Positions 11,175 to 22,276 of a stretch of 43,232 nt of DNA are shown piece after piece (the first letter of the stretch is position 1; each line of letters opens with the position of its first letter). Location: positions 1-43,232 of the forward strand of contig JAYMSP010000712.1 of assembly GCA_036897095.1 (NCBI GenBank), read 5' to 3'. This stretch comes from Plantago elongata. Lineage: Eukaryota; Streptophyta; Magnoliopsida; Lamiales; Plantaginaceae. A program made the translations under genes and the position numbers. A model generated the notes under the pieces. The model had not been told where the DNA came from. It did no database searches and worked only from the letters and a program-made list of their open reading frames with translations.

Positions 11175-12203
11175 AAATTAAATTCTCCATAATCTTATTA
11201 TAACACTTTGTTAAGAAAAAACGTGAGCTAGGATGTAATTTCAAAATCACCTTTCCATGATCTTGATGTCATAGGAATCAGAATTCTCCATGTACAAATT
11301 TTTAACTATCTCATTGTCATCCAACTTAGAAAATATAGTTTGATAAAGTATACGTGACTGGTAGTACGTACTAGCCCACTCTTTTGGCGTCTAAACCAAA
11401 AAGTTTCACCTCATATATAACAGTATATGAGAAGTTCCATAATCCAATGACACTCGTCATTCCAATGCTTAAACTCACACTCAAGAGCTTAACAAGTCTC
11501 GATTGTGAGAAAAACCACAAAACCCAACATGGTCAAATGATATAGCATATATTATGTAAAGTATTCACAACTAATCATGAAGTATCAACAATACTTTTGA
11601 GATGTAACCATCAAGATAACCACACTGGCCTTTTATATTTGGAACTCAAAATCACACGAAAGATTTTCCGATAATTCTGTCACAAAAGAATTGGATTAAA
11701 GTTTCATGCTTTGTAATTCCAAAAGGATTTTGAATATAAGTAAAAGATTCACACAACCAACAAAAATCAATGCCAAAATCCATTTACATGGCGATTACCA
11801 CATTGCATACTTTCGTTTCTTTGTCTCAAAAGAAAGATTTATGTTTCAGAAAAACTTTAAATTCAATGTTCAAAATCATACTAAAGTCAATGTAACATAA
11901 ATCATCAAGATTGTAATCCAACATAATAAGTGTAGTAATTTGAGAATTACCCACCACATCTTCAACAATTCCATAAGTCACCAATCAAAAATGGTTTTAT
12001 ACATTTACAATTTTCCTCCAATTGATATCACAAAACGAGGAAGACCATCAAGGAAAACTTGTTATAGGAAATCATCTGATTGCCAATTCTTTCTTCTTCT
12101 TTTTCTACACAAGAAACTCATAAAATTAATATCTCCAATATCAAAATGAGTATAGACTCGAATCCAAATGATAAGAGAATACACTCCATAATTGTTTTAA
12201 GAT

Positions 12204-13200
12204 TATTGCACCTATAAGAGGAAATTGAAGATATTAGTATATATAAAAGAAAAAGGAATAACATGTATAGAGAAAAAGGTAGTTGAATCATCCTTTAACC
12301 TAACATAAAACAGAGGCATTTATTTGTACATTTCCCTTAAAACAATTATGTCCCCTCACTATGGTGCTTAAGGTATCGTTGAACGCTTGTTTCCCAGGAT
12401 ACAACGGCCGAACCTTAACAACTTGCTGCACTTGCTAGATGTTCCTGGCGAACATAACTAGAGCCCAGATTATAATAAAGGGAAGTGGAAAAGAAAAGCC
12501 ACAAAGAGAGAAGAGAAGATGGTGGGTTTCTTCTACTATTTTCCAAGACAAATGAGACCCTTTTATAGGTGAGGAATTGAGAATGTAACTTCATTCTTCA
12601 TTACAAAATATTCATTACACAATATTTTGTAACTTATGCTCCACTACCTCCCCTACTTCACAAGAGTAATGTTGTTACTTATGGAGCAACAAATGCCATG
12701 TTAATATCTATAACTTTCATAGTTATAAACTTCTACTTGAAGCAAAAGCTTCTAGAATGTTGAAGCAGTTGAACCAACAGAAGTTTAGCTCGCAAGGGCT
12801 AACCCATTATAGCTTGGCTCGGATCCAACAATTGTGTGTGAGATTCGCGCGCATCTACTCACATACTAGTCCACTAATTTCGTGTATACATCTGGCTAGG
12901 ATTTGCACTAAACTTATATAGGTACACAACTTGAACGCCAAGTAGGAGCTAGTAAGTTATAGACTAGAGACTCAACAATGTGGAGCAAACCCACTCAACC
13001 TTCTAACTTGAGCATTTTATTCCTCACTAACCCAAAGTCCATTTTGGGCAAACAATATATCAATCCAAAGCTCTTACAAAGTTGCTTACGATATATATAT
13101 TTTATTTTTTTAATTATAAAAAATAATTAATAAATGGTCTCCATGTAAATATGCCTCTCAAGAAAATATTTACTTCACTTTTTCTTCATTATTTCCAACA
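12204..13200 (-). repeat. 5' LTR of the copia element (997 bp)
   Basis: Partner of the repeat at 7257-8320. Its inner end reads TATTGC instead of TGTTGC, so the canonical terminal dinucleotide has mutated. A single TATA box (CCTATAAAAGGG on minus, about 12558-12570) is present. About 180 bp upstream of it is TTCTAGAA (12750-12757), a heat-shock-element-like core. Confidence 0.85.
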
Positions 13201-14000
13201 ATTAGATCGAGTAAATGCATAACACTCCTCTAAGTTATTACTAATGTGCGCAAAATCCCCCTGAGTTAACGAATTAGTACCAAACCCCCTTGAGTTATTA
13301 TAAAAGTGCACGAAACCCCTTATCCTTTATTTTTTAAAGTGTGAGGTACAATCTCATTAGGTGCGACTAATAGTTTTTATTTTTATTATCTCACACCAAA
13401 TCAATGCAAAAAGTAAATAAAATTATAATAATTATTAAAAACATGCACAAAATCTTATGGAATTCTTATAAAGTCATTGCAATACCTTTTTACAAATACT
13501 AAATATACATAATGAATTTGAATGGTGTGCAGTTTGACTCGATAGTTTAAAATTTTAAAATTATTAAATAACTTAAATTTGAACTGTTAAAATATAAATA
13601 ATAATCATAAATAACACTAATTATAGTTGGCACTACATATAAACAACATATACCACTTTATTATTAGTCATATAAACGGAAAATGTGAAGTCAAAAGAGG
13701 AGTAAGAAAAACTAAAAGATCATCCATTGTTGCACCTAACACGAGCAAGCCGGAAAAAAAAAAAGGTCAAGAAGGTCGCACACGTTTTAATAATTCAAGG
13801 GGTTTCGTGCACCTTTTTCAATAATTCAAGAGATTCCGTGCACTTTTTTTATAACTTAGGAATTAATTTAATAACTCAGAAGGTCGCACACGTTTTTAAT
13901 AGCTCAAGAAGGTTTGGTACTAATTTGTTAACTCAAGAAAACTTTGCGCACATTTACAATAACTTAGAAGGGTATTTTGCGTTTAACCCCAATTAGATCG
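13201..14000. mobile_element. Mutator-like MITE with 9-bp target duplication
   Basis: The element spans 13210-13991 and is flanked by identical ATTAGATCG at 13201-13209 and 13992-14000, the 9-bp length typical of Mutator-like transposons. Its long inverted termini are built from repeats of the type CTAAGTTATTACTAATGTGC, TGAGTTAACGAATTAGTACC and GTGCACGAAACCCC. On the complementary strand the right end starts GGGTTAAACGCAAAATACCC, the common plant MITE start. The AT-rich centre and the 89-codon frame at 13727-13996 show no transposase, so it is non-autonomous. Confidence 0.82.
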
Positions 14001-14717
14001 TCATGTGATGAAATAAACCATGGCTAGGTAATTGATTCAGGCTAAGCTGTCGGCATCCACTCCCATTACAATAGTATTGCTTGATTAGTGAAAGTACAAT
14101 ACTTTGGTGATGCATGAATATTGTTGATCATTTATGATTTGTTCTTCCTAATTCACGTGAGTGAAAAATTAGAAAATGCAAATAGCTAACCTGTGTACGT
14201 ATTATAAAGTTTAGAAAATACTAATGTCTATATCGACAGTATGATTAATGTTTTAATGACAAATTTAGTGACACTCGAGACATTAATTTCAAAGAAAAAG
14301 ATGAGGCAGGAGAGCCCTTTTCTTCGGATGAAAAAACTCTAGTTAGCCACTAGATGCATGAAGATGGAAGTGCACTTTTCATTTATGTTTTACAACTGCA
14401 TGACCATGGGGTGCTATCCCTTACTGTAAGGGTGGTTGGGTTCCACAAGCTACAATGAGCGGTATGGCTAGGACTGAATATTTGCAAAATCGGTGTTACC
14501 CCTAGATTAGTTCATCTCTAGCTGCCGGTGGTTTAATAAGAGGCGTTAAGGTCAAATTTACATAATATTACGAATGCCACAATTACAACATCAAAATCAG
14601 CCTGCACAAAGGGTCTGCATCACTTGTCATCAGATCGGAGGAATTATTACATTCTTAGTTCCTACTCATCCAGAAAACGGTAATTTTGCCTCAGTGAGTG
14701 ATACAAAGGTAAATCAA
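14001..14717. other. Intergenic and 3' flank of the YjgA gene
   Basis: There is no protein-like frame here except a 73-codon plus-strand frame (14574-14795) that overlaps the last exon of the minus-strand gene and is an antisense shadow. The part adjoining 14718 is presumably the 3' UTR. I cannot place the polyadenylation site with confidence. Confidence 0.4.
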
Positions 14718-17310
14718 CTATTCAGCTGGAAGCTGTTTCACCAGATTGCGAAGAAAACCGTTGAGAGATTTTCTGGCTTTCGTATATTCTTGTAAAATAC
14801 TGCCATTGTCTAGTGTTGATTGTACTTGTCTCACTAATCTTCCCAGTTCCTGAAATAACCAATCAGTAGGGTGTCTGTCATCTTAGAACTGCATGTAGTA
14901 GTGAGTGAAGTACTGGGAAAACTCAGATATGCTCCCAGAACTGAAAGAGAAATTTTTAACACAAAGCCTGCAAACTGATCATAACTCTTCAACTCTTTCT
15001 ATTGTCTCGTTCCTCTTAACTCAAGTTAAGTGTAAAAAAAAAAACTTGGCCTATTAGTTCAATCCCTTTGATTAAACCAATGAATAAGGCATATAACGAA
15101 AATATACAGATTACATGTGCAGCAATATAAAGATACAATTTTCTCAATTACCGTCTTGATCCATGCCTTGGAATAAAAGTTAGCTCTAAACATGAAATTA
15201 GTAAAAACTCTTGTTCGCTGTAAAGTTTAAACAACCAAAAAGTTTGAAACTTGTCCTAGTCTCCTTTCTATTTGGGGTTAACAAATAAAGATCATCATAC
15301 ACCCCCCCCCCCCCCCCCCAACAATCTAAATTGTTGATGTAATAGCCTTGGCCACATAGAGGAATGAAAAAAATAAACCTAATGATAAATGAAAAAAAAA
15401 AAAAAAACAAAGAAACACCTAAATGTGTAGCAGTCGCCTCAAACAAAAAGCAAAAAATACGAAGCATGTCCAAATGTTAACAAGTCCACCAACCAAGAAC
15501 TCACCTGGCGATCAAATTCAACATCCTGAAGCGAATAAATTTCTTTGGTAATGCTTTTGTCTTTATTAATCAGACCATCATACCATCTGACTACAGCAAT
15601 AATGTTGCCAGGCTCCTGCCAAGAGAAACCAGGGGTAGAGGATCTATTACCATTCACGAAAGATGTTTTACTTTAAGCCGAACACAGACATTGTGTCAGT
15701 GTATCAGAGAAAAAAAAAAGGAAAGAAAGAAAAAATAGCATAAGCCAGTTGCAACGTTACGGACACTTCATGAGAGGTTAAATATTGGAGGCTTGAAGTA
15801 AGGCAGGGCTCCAGGGAACATACACCAAATCAATCGAACTCATTATAGATCTTTTGCTTTCTTTCTTTTCTTTGAACTATCATCTTTCTTGAGATGATCC
15901 CTATATCACTACGTCAGTACAAGACGACCACTAAGTTCACTCTGCATGATACTCTACGATTGTTCTACATACCAAGAAGAATTACACTGAATAAATCATA
16001 TAATGTAGCGTAACATACAGCCTTTGCTAACGCATGCTTCTAATTTCTAAAAGATAGAACAACAACAAGAAAGGATCAGAATCTCTAACCTCTTCGTCCT
16101 TCTCCTCTGTGATTTCTTTTTCACCTTCCTCCTCTTTTTCATCCTCACGACCACGTGTTTCTGGAGAAGGTATATTTTGGAACATACTGTTGTCCCCATC
16201 TTTCGTGGCTTGAATTAATCTATCCATTAGTTCTTGCTCTACCTCTGCTTCTCTTAGCAGTCTTCCTACCATGAAATTTTAACTCCTTATGTACTTTTAA
16301 TTGATTATAGACACATAGAATGCAGCTATACAACATTGCACAATAGGCAACTATCAACATATGCTTAATTACATCAATCTTCAATTGGATAAAGAACTCC
16401 ATTCCTGCAAACTGTTGATTTAATTACGGCACCACTGTCACTTCCTAACTCTAGAAAAATAATCACTAATCAGACGCTGAGATAAATTGCACATTCCAAA
16501 GAACCAACCACGCATCTAAATTTTATAGCATGATCAATATCAACTCCATAATTGGCTTCACAAACATTACAAGATAAAAATTCAAAACCGACAATATACA
16601 ATCAGATAAGCTTCCATATCATTAAATTATGCATAACAAAACCAGTAACAATCGAAACATCACACATATCAGTGATTGCTCACCTATATAGCTAAACTGT
16701 CTCCTCCTCCCTTCTCGAACATCACGGCCTAATTTCTGCACCAACAGATGTAAACATTTCACTTCCATTACTCAACAGAAAACAAATCCAGAAACAAATC
16801 AACCAGCCAATCACCTTCACCACCATAATAGCCTCATACACCTGTAGCTCCAGATCAGCCACTCTACAAACCAACCAACCAACCAACCAGTCAATCAATA
16901 TGCTACAACTCACTAAAAATAACAAATATCCAGTAATTCAAATCAAATAACCTGATAATGCGATTGATTTGAGGAGGTGAGAAGCCTGCCAGCTCCATAG
17001 CCCACCGAAATGAACGCTTGGCATACCGTTTCTTCTCGTTACGGCTCTTCTTCACAGTATCGGTATCATCGGAGGAATCCTCATCGTCGCTACTCTCATT
17101 ACGGGCGGCGCGTGAGGTAACGTTACTAGACCTTAATGCGCGTGAGCTAAAATGAGCTCTGCGAAGTGAGGAGGTGGGGAACATAAGGATCGGAGAGGTA
17201 CTGATGGTGCATGGTGGAGTGGACTTGAAGCTGAAGATGCGGCGGAATATGGTCAGATGGTGGTGGCGCCGCCGTGGCCATTGGATTAGCGGCCGGATAA
17301 CTTGAGTCAT
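14718..17310 (-). CDS. DUF615/YjgA (DarP-like) ribosome-associated protein, six exons
   Basis: The coding exons, in order, are 17310-16952, 16863-16815, 16735-16684, 16265-16090, 15615-15505 and 14849-14718. Every intron is GT-AG and the joined frame is 879 nt, giving 292 residues and a TAG stop. Residues 1-70 are Arg/Ser-rich and poor in acidic residues, like a plastid or mitochondrial transit peptide. An acidic patch (72-84) follows. The family domain starts near 88: KKRYAKRSFRWAMELAGFSP, then RVADLELQVYEAI and RRRQFSYIGRLLRE (146-159), the signature of DUF615/YjgA. A Glu-rich insert (about 190-212) precedes the C-terminal helices (NIIAVVRWYDGLI, RKSLNGFLRNLVKQ). The bacterial homologue is about 183 residues and acts in late 50S ribosome assembly; an organelle ribosome role here is inferred. 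The gene appears intact. The start is the only in-frame upstream ATG giving a plausible targeting peptide. Confidence 0.88.
15302..15319. repeat. C18 homopolymer in intron 5 of the YjgA gene
   Basis: Eighteen consecutive C residues on the plus strand (G on the transcribed RNA), with a poly-A run of about 16 at 15391-15406 nearby. Both are in the long last intron (14850-15504). Confidence 0.95.
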
Positions 17311-17364
17311 GTTTTCTCTGTTTGGTGATTTGGATAGTTTGTGATTTTGTGATAATGAAGATTA

Positions 17365-17481
17365 GGCCCACTTTTCTAGATGGGCTAGCTTGATGTAACA
17401 TTTTGAGCATTGTTTAAGCCTGGATATTTTAGGTCTCAACTTATTTGGGCTAGTTGTACCAACATTAGTTTATAATGGGCC
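17365..17481 (-). promoter_or_regulatory. Cluster of site II (TGGGCY) motifs upstream of the YjgA gene
   Basis: Four copies lie 55-171 bp upstream of the ATG: GGCCCA 17365-17370, TGGGCT 17381-17386, TGGGCT 17446-17451 and TGGGCC 17476-17481. In plants such site II elements are bound by TCP-class factors and are common in promoters of ribosomal, mitochondrial and housekeeping genes. That suits the proposed ribosome-assembly role. No clear TATA box is seen between them and the ATG. Confidence 0.5.
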
Positions 17482-19038
17482 AGGTTTCAGGCCTTCCGAC
17501 TTGTCCAACATGAAAACTAAAATGGATCTTATGTCGAATAGTCAAATTTATTGTATTCCGCTCGTGTAGCACAAGTAAATGATTTAAAAACTTCGACCAC
17601 AAATCATTTGTGAAACGTGATATTAAACAACACAACTTTTACACTGGTTTAATATGTAGTGGTTGACTGGGGAGTACATGTGATTCACATCAAAACCATG
17701 ACAGAAGATCCAATATGCCTGAAAACACTAAAATGTTTTTATGTGTGTTTTTTTCTCATTTGGAAAATGAAACAAATAAAAGATAATGAAGTGAAATAGA
17801 AATAATATTAAGGATTAGTGCCCAAAATTAATATATATTGGAAACTAAACACGATTCAATAGGCCTAACATATGGGCCAAGCGAATATGAAACCGGCCTA
17901 AGGTATTTTGAGATTTCTCAATGGAGAGTCCAACCGTGCGCTTCTTACATGATGCATTCATCAAACAGTGCATGCTATGGCCTTGTGAAGTTCTGTAATA
18001 CAATACGGGGAGGGGTGTCAGTTTTATCAAGAGACTCGGTTGAGAGGTGTATTTCTATATTCACATGTATCTACGGAGGTTCCATGCTTAAAAAGTTTAA
18101 ATTTTCTATCGTTAGTCAGTTGTTACCCTGATTATTGTCAGTCGTGGTGTTGAAACATGTCACATGTCCATTGCTCTTTATCGTCCTCAACCACTGCTCT
18201 CTATTGTCCTCTACCATTGTTCTTCATCGCTCTCAACCGCTACATATTTCTATATTTAAAATTTTCAACTTCTCCACCAAATTTGCATTTTCGTAACAAT
18301 CATAATTTATAATTGTAGACATTCAAATTATAATTATGCATCATAATTCATAACCCTAATTTGGAAAAAACATCCAAAATTGATGAACCCTAATTTTTAT
18401 TTCATCAAATATAATACATCTACAACAAAGAACACGAGCCTGAAATCATCACATACATAATCCACAACAAAGAACTCGCACTTGCTTTTCTTTGTTCCTA
18501 CATCATTCCACCTTTGAATTATAAAATCCAACTAATACTACAATATTGAATTACATAGATTGATGAGTTTATTACGAGGAGTTGTGCTTTGGAACTCAGA
18601 CATGTCTTCTTGCTCTCCAATCTAATTGTGTCCCAAATGATCAAATTGACGACATCGATGATGGTTTTGTGAAATAAGTAGGTTCAATTTGGGGGTTATT
18701 GTGGATATGAAGATGTTGATTTTTCGTTTTGATCTAATTTTGATTTTAATTTTAGTTAAAAGATTATAACTCTTTAGTAGGGGCATTTAATACATGAAAA
18801 ATGATTTTTTTTAAATATAATTTAATATTTTAAGGCGATATAGGAGGTTAGAGCAACACATATTGCAACACCTTTGCGACACGAGCGAAATTTCATGGTA
18901 ACACTTAGTGCGAAATGGGAGAGATTATTCGATCTCCATCGTTGGAATTTTAATCTATTGAATTAAAATAGGTTACTAATGTTAGTCAATGTGACACCCT
19001 AATGACGATAGAAGGCCCTAGAAAGTTATGGGAGTTAG
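17482..19038. other. Intergenic stretch without a supported gene
   Basis: AT-rich sequence. The longest frame is 97 codons on plus (17838-18131), overlapped by a 61-codon minus frame. Neither has recognisable motifs or clear splice context. A three-unit 23-bp repeat is listed separately. Confidence 0.4.
18168..18236. repeat. Three tandem 23-bp units
   Basis: The units 18168-18190, 18191-18213 and 18214-18236 are diverged copies of CCATTGCTCTTTATCGTCCT plus CAA. Period 23 is seen directly. No function is apparent. Confidence 0.8.
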
Positions 19039-19284
19039 TGTTGTGAGATATCTAATACATATTCATCTAGATAGCTCTACCACTACCGTACAAACAAATT
19101 ACAAATACACAATCATATCAAAATATACTTTGAGAGAAAATAGAATAGGATTTATTCTTATATGTTAAATAAGAGAGTACAATCATGTATTTATAGAAGA
19201 GATAGAAGCTTCTAGAGAGCCCTTAATAGTTGGGCATATAACAGTCTAACCCAATACTAACTCTTGTACATTTATTCTCTAACA
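19039..19284 (-). mobile_element. Short copia-type LTR (246 bp)
   Basis: On the minus strand it starts TGTTAGAGAATAAATG and ends CTCACAACA, giving TGTT/AACA termini. A polypurine tract TTCAAGGGGAG immediately precedes it (19285-19295), so this is a 3' LTR of a minus-strand element. It contains a TATA box and a heat-shock-element-like motif. No second copy of this LTR is visible in the window, so the element is truncated or its 5' LTR has decayed. Confidence 0.65.
19188..19217 (-). promoter_or_regulatory. TATA box with adjacent heat-shock-element-like motif in the LTR
   Basis: The minus strand reads CTCTAGAAGCTTC and then, about 10 bp later, TATAAATA. The first is a near-perfect three-block nTTCnnGAAnnTTC-type array (19205-19217), with one block degenerate. 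TATA is at 19188-19195. In the heat-activated Arabidopsis copia family ONSEN, heat-shock factor sites in the LTR drive transcription. Function here is inferred from the motif only. Confidence 0.5.
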
Positions 19285-22060
19285 CTCCCCTTGAATGAAC
19301 ATGAGTTAGTGATAGTTGGCACACAAGAGATAGTGCCTCGTTAAAAATCTTGCTAAGAAAAATTCAGTGGGATAAAAACCTAACGAAGGGAAAAATAGTG
19401 CAGTGCGTATCTAACTCCCTTGAGAAATATCACTTCAATTCTTCGAATGTCATAAATCCAATATTCCAAATCAACTTCTCAAATAATAATGTCGAATGTG
19501 ATGCGATTGAGCAAATCTTCAGATATGTTGTACTTCGGCAAAATCTTCTTATTGCGAAAGAACTTTTGTAATATACGTCTTGTTTTCTTCAGGAAGAACT
19601 CTTCTTCCAATACTTAAAACATCATATAGTTCCGAAATGTCATAGTAGAACTCCATTATATTGTAAAGATATACAACAAGCTCATAACTCTTATCATTAC
19701 CAAACAGTTTCACAATCAAGGAGATATATGCGCGTATAATATTGCCTCGTTAAAAACCCCACTAGGAAAAACCCAATGGGATAAAAACATGTAGAGGGAA
19801 AAAGAGTGCAACCATTTCTTGTGGAATGCGCAAAAGTAGTCATTGTTGCTTGATTGTCATTAATTCATGTACCTTCTTCAGGAGGTATAGCAAGAACCAT
19901 TGTAGCTATTGATAGCTCAATTCATTGTGGTACTTCTAGACCATACATGTCACAAAGATAGTGATAATACTCATTATAATAATTACTCTCTTGCTCAAAA
20001 CTTCAGGTTGAGCTAACATCATTGTAACCAGTAAAACTCTTAACGAGTCATGAGAATCGGATCTCATACTTCAATTGTTCATAGAGGTTTACATAATAAG
20101 AAACCTTAGTTCCTCAAGAACTTCCTCATATAATTCATATTCGCCGACATGATACTTTTAGTCTTCTTTTGAGATTAATTGTCGGAGATGATATCTCCCC
20201 TCATTAAACTTCTCAAATCATATGACTTATATGTCAAGCCATTAATTGTACAACATATTTCGAATTCGTTTGGTCAAAAGGACCTAAAACCATGAGCTCA
20301 TTTATCATCATGATGTAATCGAACGGAGTCATATGTAAGATCCCCAATTACATGTCCATCAAATTTAGCATATGCTTATAAGCCTCTCGGTTCCATGTAT
20401 ACCGGTATATCAAATCTCTTTTCTAAAATTTTCAAATCAGTACTAATCGATCATCGATATCTGATATTGTTTGGAGGTACCATTTCCATTCATAAAGGCC
20501 ATCTATTTTAATTCAGATATCTATACCATTCATGGCATTCATTACTCCTCAAGAGTACCAATTGTTCGATCTTGCCACCATTTGTATTGTACTTAGAATT
20601 TGGAACCATAATTCACTAAGAATCATTAGTACAATGGCAAGGTATCTCAATGTCCATCACATGCATTCTATCACCAATATGCAACTCTGTATGTCTCAAA
20701 ATATAGGATCATAGCGGGTCAACATTCAAATCATATAAATTCATGTTTGAACATATCTTAATATAAGAATATGAAACTGAATATTTAGTTCAAGATTGAA
20801 CTTTCACGCATCTACGAATTCAATTTTACCAACTTCCTCATGTTCTTCCTCCCCTAAACTGAAAATACTAGTTCATACCAGTAATAAGGGCTCAAACCAA
20901 AAACTTTCATTCCCAGCTTAGATAATACAAATACATACAACCATAGTAAGTATAATTCACACATTAGTTTTCTATGAAGAACAATATGATGTGGAGTCGA
21001 TATATTTGCACAATTGAATTTGATTGTGTTGAAAATAAATTTTTCCTTAATCATGAGATCATACTTGTGGGTTTTCGACCACTTATATATCAATCATGCC
21101 AACTTTAAAAGTGTGATTTTTGCTCATTTCAAGATCTCCACAATCATGCTTCATCTCAATGTTGTGTCTTACCATATATAATAATAATTAAAACAATGAG
21201 AAAGCTTTCAACACATAACCATGTGGAAACTTCAGGTTCCACACAACAATTAAATTACAACCGGATGGCTTAATTTGTCACATCGAGATATCTCTCTCAT
21301 AAATCACTTGAATTTGGCCTTTCAATAATGTGACATAGGACACAATCATTGTGCATTTCATAATTGGCAAGACTAATCATATCAATTCCTTCAGAAATCC
21401 AGTTTAATATATGTTTTTAAACACAATATCATGAGAATACAAACTCTCATATATATGATGATGAAATCAACCATACACTTGAGCATTTGCAATATAAGGC
21501 TCCCCTCAAATGCTCACGGCACAATTAATATTTACCAATTCCATGTTGGTAATCATATATATCTCATAAGATATAAGAAGCTTATCAAATTTAATTGCTT
21601 TTGTCATTGACAAGTAGTAAGTAATGTGTTGATGCAATGTCATTCAACACTATCACCAACGCATATTCTGACATCAATTTCCTCGTATATTTTCATATTT
21701 TACTCAAGCAATGATACATGCCTTTTTCACGATATTGCTACTATATTAGCATACTAGAGGCATGAAATTAAAATAGTGTATGCCTTTTCAATTTTATGTT
21801 AAAGGAATACATGAATATAATATTCATGTTAAAAAATATGTGAAAAAGAAAAAGAAAAAAAGATGTGCATATGAGTAACATATATAAAAGGTCATGTACG
21901 CTACATTGTACAAGAAAATTAAAATAAGATTATAATCGGTGTAAACAATATAAAGATAATGAATAAATGAAACTAAAAGAGCAAAGAAAAAGAGTTGTGA
22001 AAAAATAAATTAAGATAGGTATATAATCATTGTAAATGATATAAATAAAATAAAATAAAA
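19285..22060 (-). mobile_element. Non-coding interior of a degenerate copia-type (LARD-like) element
   Basis: It follows the LTR at 19039-19284. Two dispersed copies of a motif occur at 19335-19402 and 19744-19810: GCCTCGTTAAAAA, then TGGGATAAAAAC, then GAAAAAgAGTGCA. This motif is familiar from the 3' part of plant copia-type elements. Short frames (73 codons 19350-19571, 60 codons 20532-20714, 79 codons 20854-21093 minus) show no pol motifs. Where the element ends to the right is not visible, so the right boundary is a guess. Confidence 0.45.
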
Positions 22061-22161
22061 TTGCACCTAAGGGAGTTGAACCAGGAACCTAATGGATAAA
22101 TGAGTTTCTGTGCTAGAGCATATAAGTGCTATGAATTTTGAACACACAATACGTAATTAAA

Positions 22162-22276
22162 GGTGTGAGTGGCATAGAATTCAAATGTCCATTTAAATGG
22201 AAATAGCTTCAAATTGTGTTAAAATTTGAAACTATTTCTACTTAAATAGGCATTTAAATTCTATATCAATCACCCC
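22162..22276. repeat. Foldback (near-palindromic) element of about 115 bp
   Basis: The left arm (22162-22218) and right arm (22219-22276) are imperfect reverse complements. GGTGTGAGTGGCATAGAATT pairs with the complement of AATTCTATATCAATCACCCC, and GGAAATAGCTTCAAATT pairs with AATTTGAAACTATTTC of the other arm. There is almost no loop. It could be a small foldback MITE or, if transcribed, a long hairpin RNA source. Confidence 0.75.

Larger units (their letters stand above)
7257..13200 (-). mobile_element. Ty1/copia retrotransposon with both LTRs, degenerate
   Basis: This is a nearly full-length copia element on the minus strand. Two long direct repeats (7257-8320 and 12204-13200) bracket pol remnants. 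Both LTRs start TGTTGGAAATAATG on the minus strand. The target duplication is ATTAG at 7252-7256 and 13201-13205. The polypurine tract TGTGGGGAAT abuts the 3' LTR at 8321-8330. No clear TGGTATCAGAGC-type primer site remains next to the 5' LTR, and gag (about 11200-12200) is too decayed to read. The LTRs align easily but with many substitutions plus one duplication, so this is not a recent insertion. A SINE sits inside it at 10775-10856. Confidence 0.88.

Noticed and set aside
17147..17410. 87-codon minus frame overlapping exon 1 of the YjgA gene
   Set aside because: It is in another frame, lacks the family motifs and does not join to the downstream exons.
17838..18131. 97-codon plus frame
   Set aside because: No motif, overlapped by a minus frame of similar quality, and located in AT-rich intergenic sequence.
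22060..22130. tRNA-like segment on the minus strand (GGTTCAACTCC followed by ATTTTATTTTATTTT tail)
   Set aside because: Only a B-box-like word is clear. The A box is weak and no target duplication is seen, so I did not list it as a SINE.
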